DNA of 64,000 bases, taken from NCBI RefSeq assembly GCF_000189635.1, contig NW_002476365.1, positions 496,001-560,000 of the forward strand, given 5' to 3'. The position numbers and the translations under genes were made by a program. The notes under the pieces were generated by a model, which did not search any database, was not told the origin of the DNA, and saw nothing but the letters and a program-made list of their open reading frames with translations. This DNA comes from Tetrahymena thermophila SB210 (Eukaryota > Ciliophora > Oligohymenophorea > Hymenostomatida > Tetrahymenidae). Shown here piece by piece: positions 1 to 11,456 of the stretch; positions within the stretch are counted from its first letter, which is position 1; each line of letters starts with the position of its first letter.

Positions 1-624
1 TAGTTAGTTATTTTAACAAATATTTTAGGACAAAATACTCATGTGATTTTATATTAAAATAATTTATTATGAATATGCTTTTGATATAACTATTATTTGT
101 ATTAATGATACTAACTAACACTCATACTTGAATGATAATAAAAAATGAAATTATTTTTCACAAATCAAAATAGAATTTTATTGACTTTTCAATATTTAAA
201 AGTTAAATAATTAAAATAAATTTTTAAGAAAAAGAGTAAGTTTTAAAATTATTTTAGATCAACTATTGAACAATTAATTATGAATCTTTAGATATTATTT
301 AAAAAAGTTAAAATATAGATAGTATGATTATAATTAGATTCATTTCATTAATTATTTATCATTTTTAATTTATATATTTGTTTATTTATTCATTTATTCA
401 AATACATTTATTGTATTTTATTAGATTTTTGGACTTTATTTTTATTCATTTTAATCTATTTTTTAGTTTTTTTATCTAACTAGTAATATATTTTAAGGTT
501 ATCAAATTTTCTATTGTCAAGTAAAATGCAAATATAGTTATGATATTCTTTAATTATTAAACCAGTAATTAAATACAAATTCTTACTTTAATTTTTTAAT
601 CAGTTTAAATTAATTTGCCCTCTA
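1..624. other. A+T-rich spacer upstream of protease gene 1
   Basis: I see no gene here. The stretch is the right-hand part of an array spacer: it resembles the corresponding part of the spacer before gene 2 (around 4835-5300), for example a shared run near 45-75 and 4860-4890. The array or its relics may therefore continue to the left of the window. Confidence 0.7.
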
Positions 625-823
625 GTACTAAAATATAGTCACATGAATTTTATTAAATATAAATTCTTATAAATAGCAGAATTAAACAAATATAAATATC
701 CAGTACCATTTAAACATATCTTATATTTTTGAGCTGTTTTTACTTATTTAAATCATAGATCATAATAATTTAAATATAAACAATTAAATAAAAAAAATAA
801 ATAAAATCTAAATAACTAAAAGT
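625..823 (+). promoter_or_regulatory. Conserved upstream region of protease gene 1
   Basis: Two blocks shared by nearly all array copies lie here. The distal one starts GTACTAAAATATAGTC at 625, about 199 bases before the start codon. The proximal one, about 747-789, reads TTTAAATCATAGATCATAAT and ends in an A-rich run with AAACAATTAAAT. An A-rich leader with almost no G follows up to the ATG. Conservation across 13 copies, while the rest of the spacer drifts, suggests promoter function, but no known factor site is recognised. Confidence 0.55.
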
Positions 824-2368
824 ATGAATAAATTCATTGCAGTTTTATTAATAGCTTGCTTTGCTTTTACTTAAGTCCAAGCTCATTCCCAAGGACATAA
901 GTGTGCTCATGAAAAAATGAACGAAAAGTTAGACAAAGAAATTGTTGACTTGATTATTGATGAAAATGAAAGACATCTCTAAAATGCTAATCCTAGAAAC
1001 TTTAAGATTACCTATGATATGGCTTATTTCGATAATTTACCTAATACTCCTGAAATGCAAATTTTCAGAAGAAGCTGTGAAAAGGCTATCAAGATAGCTT
1101 CTAATTTCTTCAGCAATCTCATCACCATCGTTCCTAAGCCTACTGGTTCTATGAAGTGGGACCTTAGACTTAACAAGTGTGGTGAAGCTACTATCCCTGC
1201 TGCAGATAAGACTACCGATAAGGATAGTGATCTCCATTTATATATCACTTTCACTGATGAACCTTAAGAAACTTATCTTGCTTACGCTGGATGGTGCAGA
1301 TTCCTCAGAATTGTAGGTCCCACCCATGGTCAGGTTAACTTCAACTTGGGTCTCTTAAAATCCTACAACTTTGCCAACTCTCTCTAATTCTAAGATTTAG
1401 TTGGAATCGTTATCCATGAAATGACTCACGTTCTCGGATTTTCAGGATCAGATATTGCTAACTGGGTTGATGCTAATAAGAAACCTCATGTTAATCCTAC
1501 TGTTCAACAAACTGTTAGAGGTATGAAAACTACATTTGTTAAAACACCCAATGTTCTTGAATTTGCTAAAAAATACTATGGATGCAGCACTATTCCTGGT
1601 ATGCCTCTTGAAAACTAAGGTGGTTCAGGATCATCTGGTTCTCACTGGGAAACTACTATTATTCAAGATGAATTGATGAATGCTTCCATTTCCCCAACCA
1701 TTCCTATTTTCACTGGTTTTACTGCTGCCTTGTTAAGGGATACAGGTTTCTATGCTTCAGTTAACTCAAATATGGAAGAAAAATCTTTCTATGGTAAAGA
1801 TGCTGGCTGCTCATTCATAATTGGTTCTTGTGATGACAAAAAAAGAGAATTCTGTACTGTCGGATCTTTTGAATAAAAATGTGATTATTATTATCATGGT
1901 GTTGGACAATGTAACTCATCTACATTCTTAGATAACGATTGCGATACTTATCAAACTTTTAGTAATGCTAAATGTTTTGATGATTCAAACAACTTCTAGA
2001 ATAACCCAACTTATAAAAGTGCTATGGGAGTTTCTCTTGGATCTAACTCTAAGTGCTTTAACAGCTCTCTTATTAATGAAAAATATAAACCTATCAAGGA
2101 ATAAGGTTTATGTTATACCTATAGTTGTACTGCTGCAAACTAAGTTATTGTTAGTGTTGGAGGAACTCAAGTTACCTGTTCTAAGAATGGTCAATAATTG
2201 AAGGTTCCAGGTTACAGTGGTTTACTCACTTGCCCTGAAAAGCTTGATGAATTCTGTGCTTACAAGAAGTTATGTCCTAACAATTGTAGTTCAAATGGTT
2301 TTTGCAACAATGGAACTTGTATTTGTATGAATGGTTTCAGAGGAGCTGCTTGCGACTAAGTTGCTTGA
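824..2368 (+). CDS. Leishmanolysin-like metalloprotease 1 (family M8), secreted
   Basis: Zinc endopeptidase of the GP63 family, expected to act outside the cell or in the secretory pathway. The frame is 514 codons with TAA/TAG read as Gln (the first TAA is codon 17) and TGA as stop. Residues 1-20 form a signal peptide ending in QVQA. Residues 25-29 (HKCAH) resemble the propeptide cysteine switch of the family. The catalytic motif HEMTHVLGF starts at His198. The third zinc ligand is His274 in SGSHWE, and Met285 in ELMNAS is the Met-turn; the 11-residue gap between them equals that of Leishmania GP63 (His334-Met345). A cysteine-rich stretch follows, then an EGF-like module at about 484-510. No hydrophobic C-terminus is seen, so a GPI anchor is unlikely. 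There are no introns. The start is the ATG immediately before the signal peptide, after an A-rich leader. Confidence 0.94.
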
Positions 2369-5299
2369 AAAATTAAATTAAAAATTTTATACTATACAAA
2401 TTTACATTATTATTAATTTATATAATTGTATATTAAGTCACTCAATAAAAAATTTAATATGCAATAAGTAAAATTTTACTTTATTTCCTTTGCTTAAAAA
2501 GTATATAAATTTATAAGAAATAATTATTTTACACAACTAAAGATTTGCATTTTTAATTTAAATTTTAGTAGATTATAAGTGATATTTTTTATATTTATTA
2601 TTTTTTAGAATTTTTAAAAAAAAAAATAAAATTAAATTATTTTTTTATCAGTGAAAATTTTTCATAAAAATTTTTCATCATCTATTTTTGATATTTGGAT
2701 AAATATTGAAAATAGATACTAAAAAAATATTTCATTTTTATATTTTTTATTATTAAAATATAACTCCTCTATTAAGTAATAATTGATTTTTTTGTGTTTA
2801 TAATAATTATCTTGAATTTTTTCATTACTTTCTTAATGATTATTAGTTCTAAGAAAATAAATATTATAATTATCTAAATTAATTTATATTAATCATAAAA
2901 AATGATAATATGATTTTTATAAATTATTACTTTTGTATTGAAGCCAATTGTTTATTCTAATAATTAAACTTCATCCTTGAAATTAAAAATTTCTTACTAA
3001 AATAAATTAAATATGATATTAAAATAAAATATACAAATAATTAAATTTATTTTAAAACAGTTATTAATCATTTCTCTATAATTCTAATTTTCATATGCAA
3101 ATTGTTTACAGGGTTATTAATGATTTATTCCTAATTAAAAATATAAATGAAAAGCGCTTTTAAGGTATCAAGAAAATACCATAAGCTTAAAACTATTAAT
3201 TGATTGGTAATTTAATTATTTGTTTATAGTAAATTTAATTATATTTAATTTAACAAAAAACGAGCTAAATTTACCATCGATTAGTGAAATAATTAAATTT
3301 AAAAAAATGTGATTGGATATTTGCTATTTGAATACTAAAATATCAATTTCACCATCAATTTTTTAATAAATTAAAAATACATGAATAAAATTAACTTTGA
3401 ATATCACTAAGATTTTAGTTTTTTCTATTTCCATATTTACTAAATGACTATTTTAATGCATTTTTAAAAGAATTTTATGATATATTTATTATTTATTATT
3501 TTATAAAATTCATACAAACTATTCAAATTTCAAAAAATGAGTTACTAATTAGAATCTAAAAGTATATTTTTCTAGAAATATTCTATGATGATTAATTTTT
3601 TAATATACGCATAGAGTATTTAGTTTTCGTACTTAATTAGCTCAAATTAATATGGCCATTAATTTATTATGTAAGTAAATTTTAATTAATTAATACATTT
3701 TTATTTTGTGATTTTAACTTGATTAATAAAACAATCTATTAATTATCACAAACTATAAAATGTAAAATTTTTACCATAAAATCTTTAAGATGTAAATTCT
3801 TGAATATGATGAATTTAAATCTATTTAATTATCTAAATATAAGGAATTTAAAACCTATTTACATTCATCATATTACTATCGCTTATTTTGTAAAAATTCA
3901 CTCTAGAAGGAAATCTATTTAAAAATTATAAATTCTACTTTTTCTAAAAACAGGTAATGCTTTTAAATAGGGTAAAATAACATTATTAGGAATAGAAAAT
4001 CGTTTCACTTTAATAAAAAGCATTCTTTTTCTAAGATTTCTATAAAAATATTCTGAATAAAAAACTAAATTTTTTTTTAAACAAAGTTTGAAAAAATATG
4101 TAATTTTAATTTTATTAAAATTCATATTTATAAAATTCATATAAAAAAAGATTAATAATTAAATATTTTCAATTAATAAAATATTCATCAGTGCTTTCAT
4201 ATTTAAATAATAATTAGAAAATATATATTTTAAGCTGTAAAAATATAAGGAATATCATGAAATCCTTTTTTAAAATTTAACTGACTCTGTGTAATGTTTT
4301 AAAGTAATTTGTGCGATCAACAATATTCATAATTTAAGCACTACCTTATATTCAATTACTTTATTTATTAAATTAATTAATCATTTTGTGGAAATTTCTA
4401 AAATTTGAATTTTAATTGAAAGTAAGCAAATGAATTCTAAATAAAATTTTGGAACAACATGTTTTAAAATCATCAAAAAATTAATGGTTAAAATATTGTA
4501 TTTTTTAAAAACATAATTAATAATGGTTATAGTATAATTACTTTAGTATCACTAATTTATTAATGTAAAAAATTTTATTTTATTACGAAACCATATGCGT
4601 ATTCCTAAAGCACTTTTTTGTTTCAAATAGACTTTTATAATCTATTAAATATTCATACAATTTTTCTTATAAAATCTTAAGATCCATTTGATTTACATTA
4701 ATTTTTGTGAAGATTTAGCCTTGTAAATATTTATTAATAAAAAGCGTAGATATCCAAAATAGATTTTTATTGGTTTTTAAAAATAAACATGTTACACATT
4801 CTTTATGATGGTAATAGTTGATGGTCAGTTATTTAAAAAAATATTTTAAGACAAAACACTCATGTGATTTTATATTAAAATAATTTATAATGAATATATT
4901 TTTGGTATAACTGTTATATGTATTTATGATGCAAACTAACACTCATATTTCAAGGAAAATAAAAAATCAAATTATTTACACAAATCAAAATAGAATTTTA
5001 TTGAATATTCAATATTTAAATACCTAAATTTTTCAAAAAATTTTAAAGAAAAAGCGTAAGTTTTAAAATAAAATTAATTATTGAACTATTTATTATGGAG
5101 CAATAGAAACAATTTAAAAAAGTTAAAATATGGATAATATGATTTTTATTAAACTTATTTCATTAATTATTTATCTATTTTAGTTTAATATTTTTTTTTT
5201 GATACATTTATCTTTGTAAATTTGTTGTTTTTAACACCAGTAATTAAATCCAAATTCTTACATTATATTTTTAATCAGTTTAAACTAATTTACTCTCTA
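2369..5299. other. Intergenic spacer 1 (type A)
   Basis: No gene is seen. This spacer resembles spacer 2 (7039-9711) and most of spacer 6 (24437-27419) over long stretches, for example TAGCTCAAATTAATATGGCC near 3638, 8270 and 25916. It lacks the TA-flanked inverted-repeat element found in those two; the unoccupied TA target is at about 3691-3692. Short minus-strand frames such as 3919-4140 have no recognisable content. Confidence 0.7.
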
Positions 5300-5493
5300 G
5301 TACTAAAATATAGTCATATGAATTTTATTCAATAAAAACTTTTGCGGAAAGAAGAATAATCAAATATAAATTTCCAGAACAATTTAAACAAACCTTATAT
5401 ATTTGAGCTCATTTTAGTTATTTAAATCACAGATCACAATAATTTAAATACAAACAATTAAATAAATAAAGAAATCTAAATAAATAAAAAAGT
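5300..5493 (+). promoter_or_regulatory. Conserved upstream region of protease gene 2
   Basis: The distal GTACTAAAATATAGTCATAT block starts at 5300 and the proximal TTTAAATCACAGATCACAAT block at 5421. They are 194 and 73 bases before the start, the same order and spacing as in the other copies. Confidence 0.55.
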
Positions 5494-7038
5494 ATGAATA
5501 AATTCATTGCAGTTTTATTAATAGCTTGCTTTGCTTTTACTTAAGTCCAAGCTCATTCCCAAGGACATAAGTGTGCTCATGAAAAAATGAACGAAAAGTT
5601 AGACAAAGAAATTGTTGACTTGATTATTGATGAAAATGAAAGACATCTCTAAAATGCTAAGCCTAGAAACTTCAAGATTACCTATGATATGGCTTACTTC
5701 AATAATTTACCTAATACTCCTGAAATGTAAATTTTCAGAAGAAGTTGTGAAAAGGCTATCAAGATAGCTACTAATTTCTTCAGCAATCTCATAACCATTG
5801 TTCCTAAACCTACTGGTTCTATGAAATGGGACCTTAGACTTAGCAAGTGTGGTGAAGCTACTATCCCTGCTGCTGATAAAACTACCGATAAGGATAGTGA
5901 TCTCCATTTATATATCACTTTCACTGATGAACCTTAAGAAACTTATCTTGCTTACGCTGGATGGTGCAGATTCCTCAGAATTATAGGTCCCACTCATGGT
6001 CAAGTTAACTTCAACTTGGGTCTCTTAAAATCCTACAATTTTGCCAACTCTCTCTAATTCTAAGATTTAGTTGGAATCGTTATCCATGAAATGACTCACG
6101 TTCTCGGATTTTCAGGATCAGATATTGCTAACTGGGTTGATGCTAATAAGAAACCTCATGTTAATCCTACTGTTCAACAAACTGTTAGAGGTATGAAAAC
6201 TACTTTTGTTAAAACACCCAATGTTCTTGAATTTGCTAAAAAATACTATGGATGCAGCACTATCCCTGGTATGCCTCTTGAAAACTAAGGTGGTTCAGGA
6301 TCATCTGGTTCTCACTGGGAAACTACTATTATTCAAGATGAATTGATGAATGCTTCCATTTCCCCAACCATTCCTATTTTCACTGGTTTTACTGCTGCCT
6401 TGTTAAGAGATACTGGTTTCTATGCTTCTGTTAACTCAAATATGGAAGAAAAATCTTTCTATGGTAAAGATGCTGGCTGCTCATTCATAACTGGCTCTTG
6501 TGATGACAAAAAAAGAGAATTCTGTACTGTCAGATCTTTCGAACAAAAGTGTGATTATTATTATCATGGTGTTGGACAATGCAACGCTTCTACATTCTTA
6601 GATAACGATTGCGACACTTATCAAACTTTTAGTAATGCTAAATGTTTCGATGATTCAAACAACTTCTAGAATAACCCAACTTATAAAAGTGCTATGGGAG
6701 TTTCTCTTGGATCTAACTCTAAGTGCTTTAACAGCTCTCTTATTAATGAAAGATATAGACCTATCAAGGAATAAGGTTTATGTTATACCTATAGTTGTAC
6801 TGCTGCAAACTAAGTTATTGTTAGTGTTGGAGGAACTCAAGTTACCTGCTCTAAGAATGGTCAATAATTGAAGGTTCCAGGTTACACTGGTTTACTCACT
6901 TGCCCTGAAAAGCTTGATGAATTCTGTGCTTACAAGAAGTTATGTCCTAGCAATTGTAGTTCAAATGGTTTTTGCAACAATGGAACTTGTATTTGTATGA
7001 ATGGTTTCAGAGGAGCTGCTTGCGACTAAGTTGCTTGA
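5494..7038 (+). CDS. Leishmanolysin-like metalloprotease 2 (family M8), secreted
   Basis: This 514-codon copy is nearly identical to gene 1. All catalytic positions are kept: HEMTH 198-202, His274 and Met285. Visible changes include N56K, D70N and S93T in the N-terminal part, CTVGSFE to CTVRSFE, QCNSST to QCNAST and NEKYKPI to NERYRPI in the cysteine-rich part, and CPNNC to CPSNC at the start of the EGF-like module. Nothing is broken. Its flanking DNA also matches that of gene 1, so the two are probably a recent duplication of gene plus spacer. Different substrate preference cannot be inferred, because none of these changes touches the zinc site. Confidence 0.94.
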
Positions 7039-9711
7039 AAAATTAAATTAAAAAATTTATATTATACAAATTTACATTATTATTACTTTATATAATTGTA
7101 TATTAAGTTACTCAATTAAAATATTTAATATGCAATAAATAATTTTCTTCATTTCCTTAAGATTAGTAATAAAATCTATATGAAATTAGTTTAATTTATA
7201 AATAGCTTGATAAAATTTAAAATTATAAGAAATTATTATTTTATACAATTAAAGATTTGCATTTTAGATTAATTTTTAGTAGATTACGAGTTGATATTTT
7301 TTATTTTTATAATTTTATAGAAGTTTTAAGAAAATAAATACTAAAAAAAACATTTTATTTATATAAATTTTTTATAAATATATCCCCTCTATTTGAAAAA
7401 TAGATTGTTTTTTTTTGTGTTTATTATAATTATTTTGAATTTTCATTACTTTCTGAATAAGTCAATAGGATTATTAGTTTTAAGAAAATAAATATTTATA
7501 CAATTATTTATATTAATTCATATTGACTATAAAAAAAAATAATAATATGATTTTTATAAATTAATACTTTTGTATTGAAGCTAATTTTTTATTCTAATAT
7601 TTAAACTTCATCCTGAATTTAAAAATTTATTGCTATAATAAATTAAATATGCATTAAAAATAAAATATTTAAATAATTAAATTTATTTTAAAATACTGAT
7701 TAATCATTTCTCTATAATTCTAATTTTCACATGCAAATAGCTTACAGGGTTATTAATGATTTATTCCTAATTAAAAATATAAATGAAAAACACTTTTATG
7801 GTAACAGGAAAATACCATAAGCTTAAAACTATTAATTGATTGGTAATTTAATTATTTGTTTGTTGTAAATTCAAATTTTTTAAAACTTAACAAAAACGAG
7901 CTAAGTTTACCATCAATTAATGAAATAATTAGCTTAACAAAAATTTGATTGGATATTTGTTATTTGAATACTTAAATATCAATTTCACCATCAATTTTCA
8001 ATAAATTAAGAATATATGAATAAAGTTAACTTTGACTTAATTTAGATAATAGATTTTTTCCATATTTACTAAAAGCCTTTTTTAGTGCATTTTCAAAACA
8101 GTTTTTTCGATATTTATTATTTATTATTTATAAAATTCATACAAACTTTTCAAATTTCAAAAACTGAGTTACTTAATTAGTATGCAAATGTATAGTTTTC
8201 TAGAAAGATTCTATGATGATCAATTGTTTAATATAACCAGAGAGTATATAATTAATTTTCGTACTTAATTAGCTCAAATTAATATGGCCATTAATTTATT
8301 ATGTAATTACACTTTAATTAATTACTCTAAAACCTTGGTCAATATCACCACTGGGATGGTGATGGTTATTTTTTGTTTAAATTTTACTGCCTCTGGGATA
8401 TTGATTGTAAATTTTTTAAACCTGGGATATTTACTAAGGTTTTAGAGTAATACATTTTTAATTTTGTGATTTTAACTTGATTAAGAAAACAATCAATCAA
8501 ATATCACAAACTATTGAATATAAAATTTTTACCATAAAATCTTTAAGATGTAAATTCTTGAATATGATGAATTTATATCTATTTAATTATCTAAATATAA
8601 GCAATTTAAAGCTTATTTACATTCATCATATTACTATTGATTGCTTATTTTGTAAAAATTTACTTTAGAAGGAAATATATTTAAAAATTATAAATTCTAC
8701 TTTTTCTAAAACAGGTAATGCTTTTAAATAGGGTAAAATAACTTTATTAGGAATAGAATTTAATAAAAAAATTCTTTAATATAAGTCATATCAAAAAATT
8801 TATATTAAAAAAGATTAATAATAAAATATTTAGAAAAGATAAAATATTCAGAGCATTTTCATATTTAAATAATAATTAGAAAATATATATTTTAAGTTGT
8901 AAAAATATAAGGAATATCTTGAAATCATTTTTTTAAATTTAACTTCCTCTATGTAACGTTTTAAAATAAATTATAAAATCAACAATATTGATTATTTAAA
9001 CACTACCTAATAGCCAATTATTTTATTTATTAAACTAATTCATCATTTTGTGGCAATATCTAAAAATTTGAATTTTAATTGAAAGTAACAAATGTTTCTA
9101 AATAAAATTTTCGAAAATCACCAAAAAATTAATGGTTAAAATATTGTATTTTTTTAAATAACATAATTAATAATGGTTATAGTATAATTACTTTAATATC
9201 ACTAATTAGTTAATGTAAGAATTTAATTTTATTTAAGAAACCATATATATATTTCTAAAGCTCTTTTTGTTTCAAATAGTTTTTTATAATCTTTTAATAT
9301 TCATACATTTTTCCTTATAAAAACGTCTATTTTTACTTTAATCGAAAAAAAGATTTTATGAGAATGTATATAATCTTTAGATCTAATTGATATCATTAAT
9401 TTTTGAGAAGGTTTAGCTCTTGTAAATACTTATTAATAAAAAGCATAGTTATTCAAAATAGATTTTTATGAGTTTTTAAAAATACATATTTTACACATTT
9501 TTTATGATGGTAAAAGTTGATGGTCAGTTATTTTAAAAAATATTTTAGAACAAAATACTCATGTGATTTTATATTAAAATAATTTATTATGAATATATTA
9601 TAATTGTTTATTTAGATATATTTATCTGTAAAATAGTAGTTTTTAAGACCAGTAATTAAATACAAATTCTTACATTATATTTTTAATCAGTTTATACTAA
9701 TTTACTCTCTA
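7039..9711. other. Intergenic spacer 2 (type A)
   Basis: No gene is seen. It is closely related to spacers 1 and 6. The main difference from spacer 1 is a 123-base inverted-repeat element at 8325-8447. The small frame at 8477-8668 lies in spacer DNA that is also present, with changes, near 26125 and 3740, and I regard it as non-coding. Confidence 0.7.
8325..8447. mobile_element. MITE-like inverted-repeat element A, copy 1
   Basis: The terminal inverted repeat begins CTCTAAAACCTTGGTCAATA on the left; the right end, read on the other strand, begins CTCTAAAACCTTAGTAAATA. TA dinucleotides flank it at 8323-8324 and 8448-8449. The related spacer 1 shows the empty site with a single TA at 3691-3692, so this is an insertion with a TA target duplication, as for Tc1/mariner-type MITEs. 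It is too short to encode a transposase. Confidence 0.8.
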
Positions 9712-9911
9712 GTACTAAAATATAGTCATATGAATTTTATTAAATAAAAAATTTTGTGGAAAGAAGAATTAATCAAATATACATTTCCAGAACAATTTAA
9801 ACATACCTTATATATTTGAGCTCATTTTAGTTGTTTAAATCACAGATCACAAAAACTTAAATATAAACAATTAAATCAAAAAAAATATAAAATCTAAATA
9901 ACTAAAAAAGT
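9712..9911 (+). promoter_or_regulatory. Conserved upstream region of protease gene 3
   Basis: The distal GTACTAAAATATAGTCATAT block starts at 9712 (200 bases before the start). The proximal TTTAAATCACAGATCAC block starts at 9834, here followed by AAAAACTTAAATATAAACAA. Confidence 0.55.
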
Positions 9912-11456
9912 ATGAATAAATTAATTGCAGTTCTATTAATAGCTTGCTTTGCTTTTACTTAAGTCCATGCTCATTCCCAAGGACATAAGTGTGCTCATGA
10001 AAAAATGAACGAAAAGTTAGACAAAGAAATTGTTGACTTGATTATTGATGAAAATGAAAGACATCTCTAAAATGCTAAGCCTAGAAACTTCAAGATTACC
10101 TATGATATGGCTTACTTCAATAATTTACCTAATACTCCTGAAATGTAAATTTTCAGAAAAAGCTGTGAAAAGGCTATCAAGATAGCTACTAATTTCTTCA
10201 GTAATCTCATTACCATCGTTCCTAAACCTACTGGTTCTATGAAATGGGATCTTAGACTTAACAAGTGTGGTGAAGCTACTATCCCAGTTGCTGATAAGAC
10301 TACCGATAAGGATAGTGATCTCCATTTATATATCACTTACACTGACGAACCTTAAGAAACTTATCTTGCTTACGCTGGATGGTGCAGATTCCTCAGAATT
10401 GTAGGTCCCACTCACGGTCAAGTTAACTTCAACTTGGGTCTCTTAAAATCCTACAACTTTGCCAACTCTCTCTAATTCTAAGATTTAGTTGGAATCGTCA
10501 TCCATGAAATGACTCACGTTCTCGGATTTTCAGGATCAGATATTGCTAACTGGGTTGATGCTAATAAGAAACCTCATGTTAATCCTACTGTTCAATAAAC
10601 TGTTAGAGGTATGACAACTACTTTTATTAAAACACCCAACGTTCTTGAATTTGCTAAAAAATACTATGGATGCAGCACTATTCCTGGCATGGCTCTTGAA
10701 AACTAAGGTGGTTCAGGATCATCTGGTTCTCACTGGGAAACTACTATTATTCAAGATGAATTGATGAATGCTTCCATTTCCCCAACCATTCCTATTTTCA
10801 CTGGTTTTACTGCTGCCTTGTTAAGGGATACTGGTTTCTATGCTTCTGTTAACTCAAATATGGAAGAAAAATCTTTCTATGGTAAAGATGCTGGCTGCCC
10901 ATTCATAACTGGTTCTTGTGATGACAAAAAAAGAGAGTTCTGTACTGTCGGGTCTCTCGAACAAAAGTGTGATTACTATTATCATGGTGTTGGACAATGC
11001 AACGCTTCTACATTCTTAGATAACGATTGCGACACTTTTCAAACTTTTAGTAATGCTAAATGTTATGATGATTCAAACAACTTCTAGAATAACCCAACTT
11101 ATAAAAGTGCTATGGGAGTTTCTCTTGGATCTAACTCTAAGTGCTTTAACAGCTCTCTTATTAGTGAAAGATATAAACCTATCAAGGAATAAGGTTTATG
11201 TTATACCTATAGTTGTACTGCTGCAAACTAAGTTATTGTTAGTGTTGGAGGAACTCAAGTCACCTGCTCTAAGAATGGTCAATAATTGAAGGTTCCAGGT
11301 TACACTGGTTTACTCACTTGCCCTGAAAAGCTTGATTAATTCTGTGCTTTCAAGAAGCTATGTCCTAGCAATTGTAGTTCAAATGGTTTTTGCAACAACG
11401 GAACTTGTATTTGCATGAATGGTTTCAGAGGAGCTGCTTGCGACTAAGCTGCTTGA
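9912..11456 (+). CDS. Leishmanolysin-like metalloprotease 3 (family M8), secreted
   Basis: Intact 514-codon copy, catalytic site HEMTHVLGF at 198. The signal peptide ends QVHA instead of QVQA. Copy-specific residues include RKSCEK near 82-87, IPVADK, ITYTDEP, RGMTTTFIKTP, GMALENQ (shared with later copies, while genes 1 and 2 have GMPLENQ), GCPFIT, VGSLEQK and the terminal residues DQAA. The mixture of gene 1-like and later-copy-like residues points to sequence exchange within the array. His274, Met285 and the EGF-like module are unchanged. Confidence 0.94.

Noticed and set aside
1024-1254. Antisense open frames of 66-76 codons repeated in most protease copies
   Set aside because: They lie opposite the conserved N-terminal catalytic-domain coding sequence and recur because that sequence recurs. 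They have no independent start context or domain.
1965-2201. Overlapping + strand frames of about 70-108 codons at the 3' half of the copies
   Set aside because: They are either internal pieces of the protease frame or shifted-frame shadows of it.
824-2368. Reading each protease gene as a string of short broken genes because of TAA and TAG codons
   Set aside because: With TAA/TAG as Gln the frame is continuous for 514 codons in 12 copies, and the codons fall at conserved positions such as residue 17. This is the ciliate code, not decay.
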